Assembly (NCBI GenBank): GCA_938015435.1
Contig: CALLPN010000033.1
Location: 1-45,978, forward strand
Direction: 5' to 3'
DNA: 45,978 nt
Source of the DNA: an uncultured Saprospiraceae bacterium
Lineage (GTDB): Bacteria; Bacteroidota; Bacteroidia; Chitinophagales; Saprospiraceae
Shown here piece by piece: positions 34,511-42,499 of this stretch. A program made the translations under genes and the position numbers. Every line of letters begins with the position of its first letter. The first letter of the stretch is position 1. Below the pieces are notes generated by a model. It made no database searches. It had not been told where the DNA came from and saw only the letters and a list, made by a program, of their open reading frames with translations.

Positions 34511-35509
34511 TTATAAACTATATTTGGCAATGATGATTGTAGCATCACCGTGTGGTCTATGGTATCTGTCAAATAGTGTATTAGCAAGTTGTTGTGCATT
34601 ATTATTGTTATCAATATTCTCATGGATGGTTTTGATGCCATCAGAGCATATAATTACTTGTACAGACTTTGAAAAGGAGTCGGTCATCTTATCTTTTTTG
34701 ATCCTGTGCACATATCCAGCTCTACCTTCTTGATTTCTAAGAGTGACCGAAGTAGTGTTGTCTATTTCTATATAAGCATGAGTATCACCCAATCCTGCAT
34801 AGGTGATTTTTTTTGGAGTAATTCTAGCAAGCGAGCAGGTGATACCCGTCTCGTCGTTACTTTCTTTCATCAGAGAATTGAGTGCAGCCAATAATTCAGT
34901 AAGTGATTTACGGTAGTTGTTTTCTACAAATTGCTTACAGGTCTGAGCAATAGAGTGGGCGTCATAACCTTGGCCTGGGCCATCAATTACACCAATGAGT
35001 AGGGAATCTCCATCATACTCTTTGAGAACATACTGATCACCATTATAATTATATTGATTGTCAGGAATACTGACAAGACCATAATCCACTATCTCTTTAG
35101 GAAGAGGTCTATACTTTTCTAATATGACTTCTGTCCCTTCGCTGGTTTTAGAATTAATTTCAAAATGATCAACTAAACGTTGTGCACCTTCTAGACCTAA
35201 GCCTAAGCTAGTTTTAACTGTGGTATAACCTTCTCTCTTAGCCAAATCTATATTAGGTATACCTGGGCCCTTATCTCGGATTACCACTCTAATCACTTTA
35301 CCTTCTTTGAGCTCGTAGATGACAGCAGTACCACCTTTGCCATGTCTCAAAGCATTGTGACCTATCTCAGAACAAGCCAGTACCATTTGCTCAGTATCCA
35401 CACGATCATATTTACATTCCACCAAGCTCTCTCTCACCGTTTCGGTCAGAATACCTATATCGGACTCTTGTATAAGTTGTATAACGATATGTACATCAGC
35501 ACTGCTCAT
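34511..35509 (-). CDS. RsbT-like ATPase fused to an RsbX/SpoIIE-type PP2C phosphatase
   Basis: A 332-residue protein. Residues about 1-130 form an anti-sigma-factor-type GHKL ATPase with N-box ACSEIGHNALRHGKG, the DKGPGIP box and a GLGLEGAQ loop as in RsbT. About 145-332 resemble RsbX/SpoIIE phosphatases: LLIGVIDGPGQGYDAHS, YAGLGDTHAY and VIICSDGI supply the metal Asp residues. Kinase (T) and phosphatase (X) activities for one STAS partner are thus joined in one chain. It begins one base after the STAS gene stop and is followed by the histidine kinase gene. Confidence 0.88.
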   Translation of the reverse strand: MSSADVHIVIQLIQESDIGILTETVRESLVECKYDRVDTEQMVLACSEIGHNALRHGKGGTAVIYELKEGKVIRVVIRDKGPGIPNIDLAKREGYTTVKTSLGLGLEGAQRLVDHFEINSKTSEGTEVILEKYRPLPKEIVDYGLVSIPDNQYNYNGDQYVLKEYDGDSLLIGVIDGPGQGYDAHSIAQTCKQFVENNYRKSLTELLAALNSLMKESNDETGITCSLARITPKKITYAGLGDTHAYIEIDNTTSVTLRNQEGRAGYVHRIKKDKMTDSFSKSVQVIICSDGIKTIHENIDNNNNAQQLANTLFDRYHRPHGDATIIIAKYSL

Positions 35510-35510
35510 C

Positions 35511-35957
35511 TTAGTCGATAGATACTAGTTTGAGGCCTTGCCTTCTATAGACATATTTAATAGCTCTTTTGAGGTTTTTTTCTACCTGTATGTTGTCTAG
35601 TTCCACTCCTGCGCTGATCATACTAGAGGCAACTATAGGTTTAAATCCACAGAAGACAACCTCTACACCGATGAGTTGGAGTAGTTTATTGAGTTTTTTC
35701 AGATTTCCAGCTACAGCGCTATCTATGACTTCAACATTACTGAGGTCGATGATCATCAAATCGTGATCATTTCGATCCGCTACCTCCATGATGCTGTCTA
35801 TGACCTTCTTCATACGTACACTATCCAGTGTCCCAAAGAAGCCTGAGTATAAGCATCTGTCGGACAATTCATTGATTACTATCGGAGCTTCTCCTCCTAA
35901 GACTCTGCGGCTTATGGCAACTTGTTTTTCTGTAGATTCTGATTTCTTATTAGACAT
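35511..35957 (-). CDS. STAS-domain protein (RsbS-like)
   Basis: A 148-residue protein. The STAS domain starts near residue 25 (PIVINELSDRCLYSGFFGTL) and contains LMIIDLSNVEVIDSAVAGNL, where the Ser of VIDS matches the phosphorylated Ser of RsbS/SpoIIAA-type proteins; CGFKPIVASSMISAG follows as in RsbS. It is the first gene of the operon leading into the RsbT/X-like gene. Together they should form a phosphorylation-controlled partner switch. No RsbR sensor paralogue or sigma-B gene is adjacent. A TGTGACC-like promoter motif lies about 160 bases upstream. Confidence 0.88.
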   Translation of the reverse strand: MSNKKSESTEKQVAISRRVLGGEAPIVINELSDRCLYSGFFGTLDSVRMKKVIDSIMEVADRNDHDLMIIDLSNVEVIDSAVAGNLKKLNKLLQLIGVEVVFCGFKPIVASSMISAGVELDNIQVEKNLKRAIKYVYRRQGLKLVSID

Positions 35958-36119
35958 TATTGATGTTTTATTCTTTTGGAATATTTTACGATTTACTAAT
36001 GCTATTATTTATAATTATAGCTTACTAGAGCTTCATAGTTATGCGTCCAAATATACTAATAGAATATTTTATTACCGACCCACGATTAATTGATTTTCAA
36101 CTTCAAGCCTCTCCTTTGA
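35958..36119 (-). other. Leader region upstream of the STAS gene
   Basis: AT-rich non-coding DNA between the stress promoter motif and the STAS start codon; with 36151-36265 it makes the roughly 300-base divergent intergenic space to the MscS gene at 36266. No gene or strong structure is seen. Confidence 0.45.
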
Positions 36120-36150
36120 TAAGAGAGTGTAATTACAAGAATTGGTCACC
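36120..36150 (-). promoter_or_regulatory. Stress-type promoter motif upstream of the STAS/two-component operon
   Basis: Minus-strand GGTGACC (36150-36144; one change from TGTGACC), 17 bases ending CAC, TCTCTTA (36126-36120). It points toward the STAS gene, whose start is 162 bases away. Confidence 0.5.
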
Positions 36151-36265
36151 ACTGTTCTACTTTTTTATTTTAGCTAACGAAAGGAAGCTATGAAGTATGC
36201 TCCTAATGATATTTGTATAAAGTACCTTTGAGACTATTCTATCACATAGCAAAAGAGTAATATCT

Positions 36266-37120
36266 ATGAACCAATCGGTAATCAACGTGATCATATTTGT
36301 ATTGATCATCATCTTGACGCTCATTGTTGGCTTTTTGGCTAATAAATTATTGAGTAAGCTTGTCACTAAGTCTACGGAGGTGATGACCAAGGATCCAACT
36401 AATTACAAGTTTCTAAAGCATGTTGTGTTAGCTTGTATCTATCTTTCTGGATTTGCAATTGCCATTTATTCAATGCCTAATCTGAGAGCATTGGCAGCTT
36501 CCTTATTGGCAGGTGCAGGTATATTAGCGGTTGCTATTGGTTTTGCAGCACAGCACGCCTTGGGTAATGTAGTGAGTGGTGTTTTTATAGTGATTTTTAA
36601 GCCTTTTAGGATCAATGACAGATTAGGATTACAATCTTATCAAGGGATAGTCGAGGATATAACCTTGAGACATACGGTAATCAGGAATTTTGAAAACCGT
36701 CGAATCATTATACCAAATTCTGTAATCAGTAATGAGATTATAGTCAATTCAGATTTTGGAGATGATAAGATTGTAAGATGGGTAGAAATGAGTATCAGCT
36801 ACAATAGTGATATAGATACAGCCAAGAAAATTATGGTTTCAGAGGTATTAGCTCACCCATTACATCTTGATGGTAGATCTGCTCAAGATATTCAAGCAGA
36901 GTTGCCAGAAGTGCCTGTAAGAGTAATAAGTCTCACGGACAGTTCTGTCAACTTAAGAGCATGGGTTTGGGCCAAAGATGCACCTGATGCATTTGTACTG
37001 GGTTGTGATCTTCTTGAATCTATAAAAAAGAGATTTGATCAAGAGGAATCTGTAGAAATACCCTATCCACACAGGACTGTATATGTCAAAGGAGAAAACA
37101 CATTACCGACTAACCAATAA
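36266..37120 (+). CDS. MscS-family mechanosensitive channel (1)
   Basis: A 284-residue channel. Membrane segments are at about 8-28 and 52-72, then the pore helix region (LLAGAGILAVAIGFAAQHAL, the family's Gly/Ala-rich TM3), a beta domain (RINDRLGLQSYQGIVEDITL, RRIIIPNSVISNEI) and an alpha/beta domain ending EIPYPHRTVYV. It releases ions on hypo-osmotic shock. It is the only one of the three MscS genes transcribed rightward and is the most different of the three. It starts divergently from the STAS operon. Confidence 0.92.
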   Translation: MNQSVINVIIFVLIIILTLIVGFLANKLLSKLVTKSTEVMTKDPTNYKFLKHVVLACIYLSGFAIAIYSMPNLRALAASLLAGAGILAVAIGFAAQHALGNVVSGVFIVIFKPFRINDRLGLQSYQGIVEDITLRHTVIRNFENRRIIIPNSVISNEIIVNSDFGDDKIVRWVEMSISYNSDIDTAKKIMVSEVLAHPLHLDGRSAQDIQAELPEVPVRVISLTDSSVNLRAWVWAKDAPDAFVLGCDLLESIKKRFDQEESVEIPYPHRTVYVKGENTLPTNQ

Positions 37121-37134
37121 TCTAACATAGACGA

Positions 37135-38052
37135 TTAGCTACTTTTAGTTAAGCTTGGACTTGTCAGATTTTCTTCTAATGTAACTCCTCCTTTGATCCC
37201 AAAGTCCAATGTACGGATAGGGAAAGGTATCGTTATTTCGTTTTTATCAAAAGCCTTTTTGAGAAGTATGATGGCCGAACTCTTAGCATCTAAGTACTGC
37301 CATACCGTTTCTGGATTAGTCCAAAACCTTACCTGAAAATCTATAGAACTATCACCAAATCCTGTATAGATAAATTCGACAGGTCTCTCTACAGTATCTA
37401 AAGCTAAGGGCCTAATGGCATCTATTGCAATCGATTTTACGGACTCAAGATCATCTGCATATGATATGCCACAGGTGAATTCTACCCGACGCATTCCATT
37501 TGTAGAAAAATTTTTCACTGGACTTTGAAGCACAAGTTTGTTAGGGATATTTACCTCCTCACCACTTAGTGTACGCAATACGGTAGATCTAAGTGATATC
37601 TCTTGGACAGAACCTACAAACCCATTGGATTCGATAAAGTCTCCGGAATTGAACACATGCTTAACACTCATAATTATCCCAGAAAAAAGGTTCATCAATG
37701 GATCTTGTAAGGCTAGACCTAGAGCAAGCCCAGCTACACCAGCAGATGCAAGAACTGTCGTTATCGGCCCCTCTAGACCAAGTATAGATAACAGTATTAC
37801 AAACAGAGTTAAGTAAAGGCATACCGATCCTACATTGTTAACTAGATTCTGTACTCCAGCATTCTCAAAAGATCTTGATGCAACATTGCGCAAGAGTCGC
37901 TTGCCTAGTCTGATAAGTTTGAGTCCAATAAATAAGCAGATAATTACTAGTACAAGGTTGGGGAAAGAAAGTACAATCTGATCTAGCCAAGAATATATTT
38001 TGGCCGTAAGCAATTTTATCGATTGGGATAATTGAGTTATTATATTTTCCAT
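37135..38052 (-). CDS. MscS-family mechanosensitive channel (2)
   Basis: A 305-residue channel. Membrane segments are at about 27-45 and 70-90, with the pore helix VLASAGVAGLALGLALQDPL. The beta domain carries GSVQEISLRSTVLRTLSGEE and VNIPNKLVLQ, and the C-terminal part ends IPFPIRTLDFGIKGG. It is a close paralogue of the protein at 42500-43402: the same block order and the same R-T-x-D-F-G-I-x-G-G ending. It ends 14 bases from the convergent end of the first MscS gene. Confidence 0.92.
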   Translation of the reverse strand: MENIITQLSQSIKLLTAKIYSWLDQIVLSFPNLVLVIICLFIGLKLIRLGKRLLRNVASRSFENAGVQNLVNNVGSVCLYLTLFVILLSILGLEGPITTVLASAGVAGLALGLALQDPLMNLFSGIIMSVKHVFNSGDFIESNGFVGSVQEISLRSTVLRTLSGEEVNIPNKLVLQSPVKNFSTNGMRRVEFTCGISYADDLESVKSIAIDAIRPLALDTVERPVEFIYTGFGDSSIDFQVRFWTNPETVWQYLDAKSSAIILLKKAFDKNEITIPFPIRTLDFGIKGGVTLEENLTSPSLTKSS

Positions 38053-38235
38053 ATTTATTTCGAACTAATTGTGTTTTTTTAAAGTAATGTGATGACAAAA
38101 GACTGATGCTTTGCAAGCCTATTTGACTATTGTCAATTTCGAGGAATACTAGTATTTACGTTGATCTATTACTTTTGGATTTCATTGACAAGAAAATATT
38201 CCAATTATTTTAATACTCGCAGTTCCTGATGTCGA

Positions 38236-39435
38236 TTAAGTCCTCGGTGCAGTCTGTTTCTTAGAAAGGAACTTAGTTATCATTTGCTCAGTAGTGGCAA
38301 TCCAAAGTGGGCTAAATAATAAAGTAAGTGAAATCAAACATATGCCCACGTTATAACTAAACTCTGTAATGATGGTTGATTGGTAAGCGGTAAAACAAAC
38401 CAAGAAACTCATTTCTCCAATTTGGGCAAGCAACGCACCTCCAAGTAAGGCATTGGGCCAGTCAGAACCAAACAGACGAAGTACGATACCATTGACCAGA
38501 TGATTGACCACGAATACAACTAGCATCAATGAACCAATAAGATTTATATGTTTCCATAGAAAGTGAAGGTCGATCTGAGCACCGACAGATATAAAAAATA
38601 CGGCTACAAATATGATCCTGAATGGATGTAAGTTGTCATGTATCCAATCTGTCTCCTTGGCTGCATGTACTACGATGCCACCTACGAATGCTCCCAATGC
38701 TGGCGATAAGCCAAGTATGCCCATCAGCAACGCTCCAGCAGCGCAGAAGACTATTGACATAAATACCTGCATTTCGTGATCCTCTTCAAGAGACTTAAGC
38801 CAAGAAAACTCTATTGATTCTTTGCGATAGAGATAGATAAATATCGCTATAATGATCACAGCACCTAAGATTTGCAAACATGCCTCCAAGCCAGATTGAG
38901 ATTGGCCACCAAGAAAAGAGGTAAATATCAGAATAGGCGCAATAGCAATATCCTGAGTTAATAAGATGCTCAACACATCCTTGCCGACTTTACTATCAAG
39001 CATGTTTTTCTCTTCTAATAGCTTAATCACAACAGCGGAGCTACTAAGTGCGATTACAAATCCGATGACCACTGATCTAGCCATCGTCCAATCAGCATAA
39101 TATCCTATAATAGTCACTACTAATACACTCACTATGATCTGCATAAGAGTTCCTAGTATCGCCACACGCCATTGCTTCAAAAATGTGGGCAGAGAGATTT
39201 CCATACCAATGAAAAAGAAAAGTAAGATGATACCTATCTCACCTAAAAATTCTACTTGAGCTTCGCTACGAAATACATCAAACCCATAGCGACCCAGACA
39301 TACACCAATAACAATGTACCCAATAAGGTAGGGTTGACGTAACCTCTTGAGTATATACCCTATAACAACAGCAAGGATACCTACCAAAAAAATGTTAGCG
39401 ATAGAATCGTTGATGGAAGCCATTAGTGGAATCAT
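38236..39435 (-). CDS. CPA2-family cation/proton antiporter (membrane domain)
   Basis: A 399-residue membrane protein of the Na+/H+ or K+/H+ exchanger superfamily. Motifs include LGEIGIILLFFFIGMEISLP in the N-terminal helices, IGFVIALSSSAVVIKLLEEK at the unwound helix crossing, the ion-site-like GLSPALGAFVGGIVV and AQIGEMSFL. It ends without the TrkA-N (RCK) domain that KefB/KefC carry, so it is a short form. The start could also be the Met at 39423. A TGTGACC / TCCTTTA promoter motif lies 114 bases upstream, back to back with that of the outer-membrane gene at 39653. It probably controls cytoplasmic pH or K+/Na+. Confidence 0.9.
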   Translation of the reverse strand: MIPLMASINDSIANIFLVGILAVVIGYILKRLRQPYLIGYIVIGVCLGRYGFDVFRSEAQVEFLGEIGIILLFFFIGMEISLPTFLKQWRVAILGTLMQIIVSVLVVTIIGYYADWTMARSVVIGFVIALSSSAVVIKLLEEKNMLDSKVGKDVLSILLTQDIAIAPILIFTSFLGGQSQSGLEACLQILGAVIIIAIFIYLYRKESIEFSWLKSLEEDHEMQVFMSIVFCAAGALLMGILGLSPALGAFVGGIVVHAAKETDWIHDNLHPFRIIFVAVFFISVGAQIDLHFLWKHINLIGSLMLVVFVVNHLVNGIVLRLFGSDWPNALLGGALLAQIGEMSFLVCFTAYQSTIITEFSYNVGICLISLTLLFSPLWIATTEQMITKFLSKKQTAPRT

Positions 39436-39549
39436 AGATGCGCGTTATTAAGTTTTATGGATTGAGCTTATTTCCGCTAAGGTCGAACAATGCCATCGAA
39501 ATATGGGTACGAAAAGGGAAATGGATTTAAGCCAATTGGATATTCATTA

Positions 39550-39580
39550 TAAAGGAGTACTAAAAGCGTATTTGGTCACA
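39550..39580 (-). promoter_or_regulatory. Stress-type promoter motif upstream of the antiporter
   Basis: Minus-strand TGTGACC (39580-39574), 17 bases ending TAC, then TCCTTTA (39556-39550), a weaker form of TCTCTTT. It is divergent from the site at 39606. Confidence 0.55.
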
Positions 39581-39605
39581 GTTATAAATTAGACACCAAA
39601 GTTTA

Positions 39606-39636
39606 TGTGACCGAATAAAGAATTACCTATCTCTTT
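39606..39636 (+). promoter_or_regulatory. Stress-type promoter motif upstream of the PorT-like barrel gene
   Basis: TGTGACC (39606-39612), a 17-base spacer, TCTCTTT (39630-39636): a full consensus match. The start codon at 39653 is only 16 bases after the second box, which would give a very short leader. Confidence 0.7.
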
Positions 39637-39652
39637 AAAAAATTAAAGTATT

Positions 39653-40243
39653 ATGAAAAACTTATGCATTACAATCATTTTATGTGGACTAGGATATATT
39701 TCTTGTAGTGCTCAAAGAATAGGTTTACAAGGCGGATTAAATTTCACTAATGTAACTAGCGATACGGATGTTGATTTAAGCAGCAGTAATGGTTTACACA
39801 TTGGATTAGCCGCAGATATACCTTTAGTATGGCCATATGAAATTGGAACAGGTGTATTTTACACACGTAGGGGATATAAGTCTGAAGAGCAGGGTAGAGA
39901 GGGTACTGTATCGATAGACTATATTGATATTCCGGTAAACCTAAGATTCAGACTACAATTGGCGGATCTTATTGGAGCATTCGTATCTGTTGGTCCCTAT
40001 TTTTCATACGGAGTGAATAGTAAGGTATTTGATAGTAATGGTGTTTTAACAAATGGATATTCTAGAGATGACATAGACCTAAATAGAATTGATTCAGGTA
40101 TGAATGTTGGAGCAGGTGTGGATTTAACTAATGTTAGAGTATCTGCGGCCTACGGATTAAGTTTTACTGATCTGGGTGTTGAACCTGGTAACCGATTGAA
40201 GAACAGGGATCTAAAGATTTCAGTGGGTTATTTCTTTCAATAA
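39653..40243 (+). CDS. PorT-like outer-membrane beta-barrel protein
   Basis: A 196-residue protein. The signal peptide is residues 1-20 (cut at CSA/QRIG). A series of amphipathic strands follows: RIGLQGGLNFTNVTSD, GLHIGLAADIPL, EIGTGVFYTRRGY, ISVGYFFQ. This is the pattern of the OMP_b-brl_2 (PorT) family, and the chain ends in an aromatic pair plus Gln. Its start codon lies 16 bases behind a full match to the stress promoter motif. The OmpA-like gene follows 109 bases later with its own copy of the motif. Confidence 0.88.
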   Translation: MKNLCITIILCGLGYISCSAQRIGLQGGLNFTNVTSDTDVDLSSSNGLHIGLAADIPLVWPYEIGTGVFYTRRGYKSEEQGREGTVSIDYIDIPVNLRFRLQLADLIGAFVSVGPYFSYGVNSKVFDSNGVLTNGYSRDDIDLNRIDSGMNVGAGVDLTNVRVSAAYGLSFTDLGVEPGNRLKNRDLKISVGYFFQ

Positions 40244-40267
40244 TTATTACTAATAATTTAAACAGGA

Positions 40268-40296
40268 TGTGACCGATTAATAGACTATGTCTCTTT
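40268..40296 (+). promoter_or_regulatory. Stress-type promoter motif upstream of the OmpA-like lipoprotein gene
   Basis: TGTGACC (40268-40274), 15 bases, TCTCTTT (40290-40296), 56 bases before the ATG at 40353. Here and at 26564 the spacer is 15 rather than 17. Confidence 0.65.
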
Positions 40297-40352
40297 TAGA
40301 AGCAATACAATACAATACAATAAACTTTAAATAAACTAAAATCACAAAACAA

Positions 40353-41261
40353 TTGACAATGAAAAATACATTAAATATTACATTTTTTTTAGCATTAATG
40401 ATCCTGATATCATCGTGTGCGAGCAAAAAGAATCTTGAAACGGTAAGATTAGAACTTGATGACGTGACTAATGATTTTAGAAGATCACAAACAGAATTAG
40501 ATAACTGTAATATAAAATACACCAAAGTAGTAGGAGAGAGAGAAGCGCTACAAGGGCAACTGGCAAATAGAGCAGATCAAATACAGGATCTAAGAGATCA
40601 GATCATTGATCTCAAAAAGCAAAGAGAAAACCAAATGACACAAGTGGGAGACTTAACTGTTTTGTCTAAGACGGCTAATGATAACATTGGCAACACAATC
40701 AATCAACTCGCCCAAAAGGATAAATATATTGGACGCTTACAAGCGGCTAAATCTAAAACGGATTCACTTAATCTTGCTTTGGCATTTAACTTGACAAGCG
40801 TACTCAAAAAAGGTATCGATGATGAGGATATAGATGTCAAAGTAGATAAGACAGTGGTATATGTAAATCTCTCAGATAAGATGCTCTACAACTCTGGTAG
40901 TGCAATCATCACACCTAGGGCTGACGAAGTATTGAGTAAGATAGCTCAGATCATCAAGTCTAGACCAGATCTAGATCTAATGGTGGAGGGATATACCGAT
41001 AACACTCCAATACGTAGTTCTTGTATGGAAGATAACTGGGATCTCTCGGTGAAAAGAGCAACTTCGGTAGTAAGAGCATTGCAGACAAAATATGGCGTAA
41101 ATCCTGACAAACTGATAGCTGCAGGCCGAGGCGAGTACAATACACTGTCAGATAATAATACTGCAGATGGTAAGTCGATGAATAGAAGAACTAGAATCAT
41201 CTTATTGCCTAAGTTAGGCCAATTCTATGAATTATTAGATCCTAGTAAAGTGCCTAACTAA
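40353..41261 (+). CDS. OmpA-like peptidoglycan-binding lipoprotein with coiled coil
   Basis: A 302-residue protein. The lipoprotein signal ends in the lipobox ISSC, with the lipidated Cys near residue 22. About 30-130 form a long coiled coil rich in Leu, Asp, Gln and Lys (RLELDDVTNDFRRSQTELDN ... DQIQDLRDQIIDLKKQRENQ). About 165-290 are the OmpA C-terminal domain: VNLSDKMLYNSGSAII, VEGYTDNTPI, the NWDLSVKRATSVVRAL helix, and MNRRTRI with the diaminopimelate-contacting Arg. It would tether the outer membrane to the cell wall, a usual target of envelope or osmotic stress responses. Confidence 0.92.
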   Translation: MTMKNTLNITFFLALMILISSCASKKNLETVRLELDDVTNDFRRSQTELDNCNIKYTKVVGEREALQGQLANRADQIQDLRDQIIDLKKQRENQMTQVGDLTVLSKTANDNIGNTINQLAQKDKYIGRLQAAKSKTDSLNLALAFNLTSVLKKGIDDEDIDVKVDKTVVYVNLSDKMLYNSGSAIITPRADEVLSKIAQIIKSRPDLDLMVEGYTDNTPIRSSCMEDNWDLSVKRATSVVRALQTKYGVNPDKLIAAGRGEYNTLSDNNTADGKSMNRRTRIILLPKLGQFYELLDPSKVPN

Positions 41262-41288
41262 TTGAAGACCTTATTAGTGTAGTTGACT

Positions 41289-41325
41289 TAAGTCCCTCAT
41301 TATCTTTGTGTTAGTGAGGGACTTA
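41289..41325 (+). terminator. Hairpin terminator after the OmpA-like gene
   Basis: TAAGTCCCTCA (41289-41299) and TGAGGGACTTA (41315-41325) pair perfectly over 11 bp with a 15-base loop. No long T-tract follows, so it could also stabilise the mRNA 3' end. Confidence 0.6.
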
Positions 41326-41456
41326 CTATATATTGGGATGCTGTCTAGGTAAATTGCGTAGAAAATAAATACGCTTTTCAACCGTATATAGGCATGGTGT
41401 AAGTACTGATCTTTGAGGTATAATATTTAACAATAATAATTATAACACTCATTACA

Positions 41457-42002
41457 ATGATCTCTTTACAGACGTTACAAAAAGAAGAAGTACTAGTTAT
41501 CACTTATCAGACTTCAAAGTGCCCAAAAGCTTTTGGTGAATTGTACGAAATGTTTTATGAGTCTCTATATAACTATACTTGTAAGATTGTGAATAATGCA
41601 GATGACGCTTTTGACATCACTCAAGATACTTTTATCCAGGCATCTAAAGAGTTACATAAATTGAGACAACCTATTACATTTAGATTTTGGTTGTTTCGGA
41701 TAGCCAAAAATATGTGTACGCAGCAATTTAGAAAGGCGGCTAGACATAATTATGATTCTTATGACACAGATACAGCTGCTCAAGACTATGACACAACGGA
41801 AGCGGTAGAGAAAGAAATTCTTTTGACTCAGTTATCAGACTTGATGACAAGGCTCAATCCAGAAGAACAGTTTCTTCTATTGGCCAAATATAGTGAAGGC
41901 AAGTCCATTAAAGAATTAATGAAAGAGACCAACTTAGGGAGTTCAGCAATCAAGATGAAACTAATGCGAGCTAGACAAAAAGTAGAAGCAGGAATAAGGT
42001 AG
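41457..42002 (+). CDS. ECF-family RNA polymerase sigma factor
   Basis: A 181-residue sigma-70-family protein. Region 2 spans about 27-93: FGELYEMFYESLYNYTCKIV, DDAFDITQDTFIQA (the D-x-x-Q-D-x-F signature) and FRFWLFRIAKNMC. Region 4 spans about 125-178 with LNPEEQFLLLAKYSEGKSIK and a helix-turn-helix GSSAIKMKLMRARQKVE. No anti-sigma gene is next to it, and no TGTGACC box precedes it. It is the only alternative sigma factor in the window and so a candidate for reading the TGTGACC promoters, but nothing here proves it. Confidence 0.9.
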   Translation: MISLQTLQKEEVLVITYQTSKCPKAFGELYEMFYESLYNYTCKIVNNADDAFDITQDTFIQASKELHKLRQPITFRFWLFRIAKNMCTQQFRKAARHNYDSYDTDTAAQDYDTTEAVEKEILLTQLSDLMTRLNPEEQFLLLAKYSEGKSIKELMKETNLGSSAIKMKLMRARQKVEAGIR

Positions 42003-42185
42003 GGTATATTAAGAATCATGAAGTACATTTGGGCGTATTGTACTTTTCGATAAAAAGCAAAGGAGTCACATCTCAAAATCATTATAAAGAGCTATGAAAG
42101 ACTCACGGTAGCGATGTCATAATTAAATTTAGTGTGCTTTTTGACTATGGAATATGATCTTGAATTAATTTATCAGATTCTATTA

Positions 42186-42216
42186 TGTGACCAATTGTAA
42201 AGATTGGACTCTCTTT
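42186..42216 (+). promoter_or_regulatory. Stress-type promoter motif upstream of the 78-residue protein
   Basis: TGTGACC (42186-42192), 17 bases ending GAC, TCTCTTT (42210-42216). The ATG at 42235 follows 18 bases later, as at the 39653 gene, which supports that start. Confidence 0.7.
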
Positions 42217-42234
42217 GTAAATAAAGATATAGTT

Positions 42235-42471
42235 ATGACCTACACCTTACCCTTTGAAAATGAAGAGCAACTAAGAATTGATTTCAATACAATTAGAGCT
42301 ATCATCAATCCAGAAAGTGACTATATTCAACTTGAAATAACACAAAACGATACATTGTATCATACTGTAGAAGCGATGTATAAAAAAGTGCTTCAAATGG
42401 ACGGTCAATATCGCTTAAAAAGCAATGCATGGACAGCACCACGTATCAATGTATCTGTGATATTTAATTAG
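42235..42471 (+). CDS. Small protein of unknown function in the stress regulon
   Basis: A 78-residue soluble protein from ATG 42235: MTYTLPFENEEQLRIDFNTI, with IQLEITQNDTLYHTVEAMYK in the middle and INVSVIFN at the end. The longer frame from 42187 would begin inside the promoter motif and is rejected. It has alternating strands and one helix, with no signal peptide. A full promoter motif lies directly before it. The family is not recognised. It lies between the ECF sigma factor and the third MscS channel, so a small regulator or binding protein is possible but unsupported. Confidence 0.65.
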   Translation: MTYTLPFENEEQLRIDFNTIRAIINPESDYIQLEITQNDTLYHTVEAMYKKVLQMDGQYRLKSNAWTAPRINVSVIFN

Positions 42472-42499
42472 TCATTTTTTAAGCACCGATTTATAAATT

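Noticed and set aside
36157..36390. Minus-strand 77-codon frame
   Set aside because: Overlaps the start of the MscS gene in antisense and has no recognisable family.
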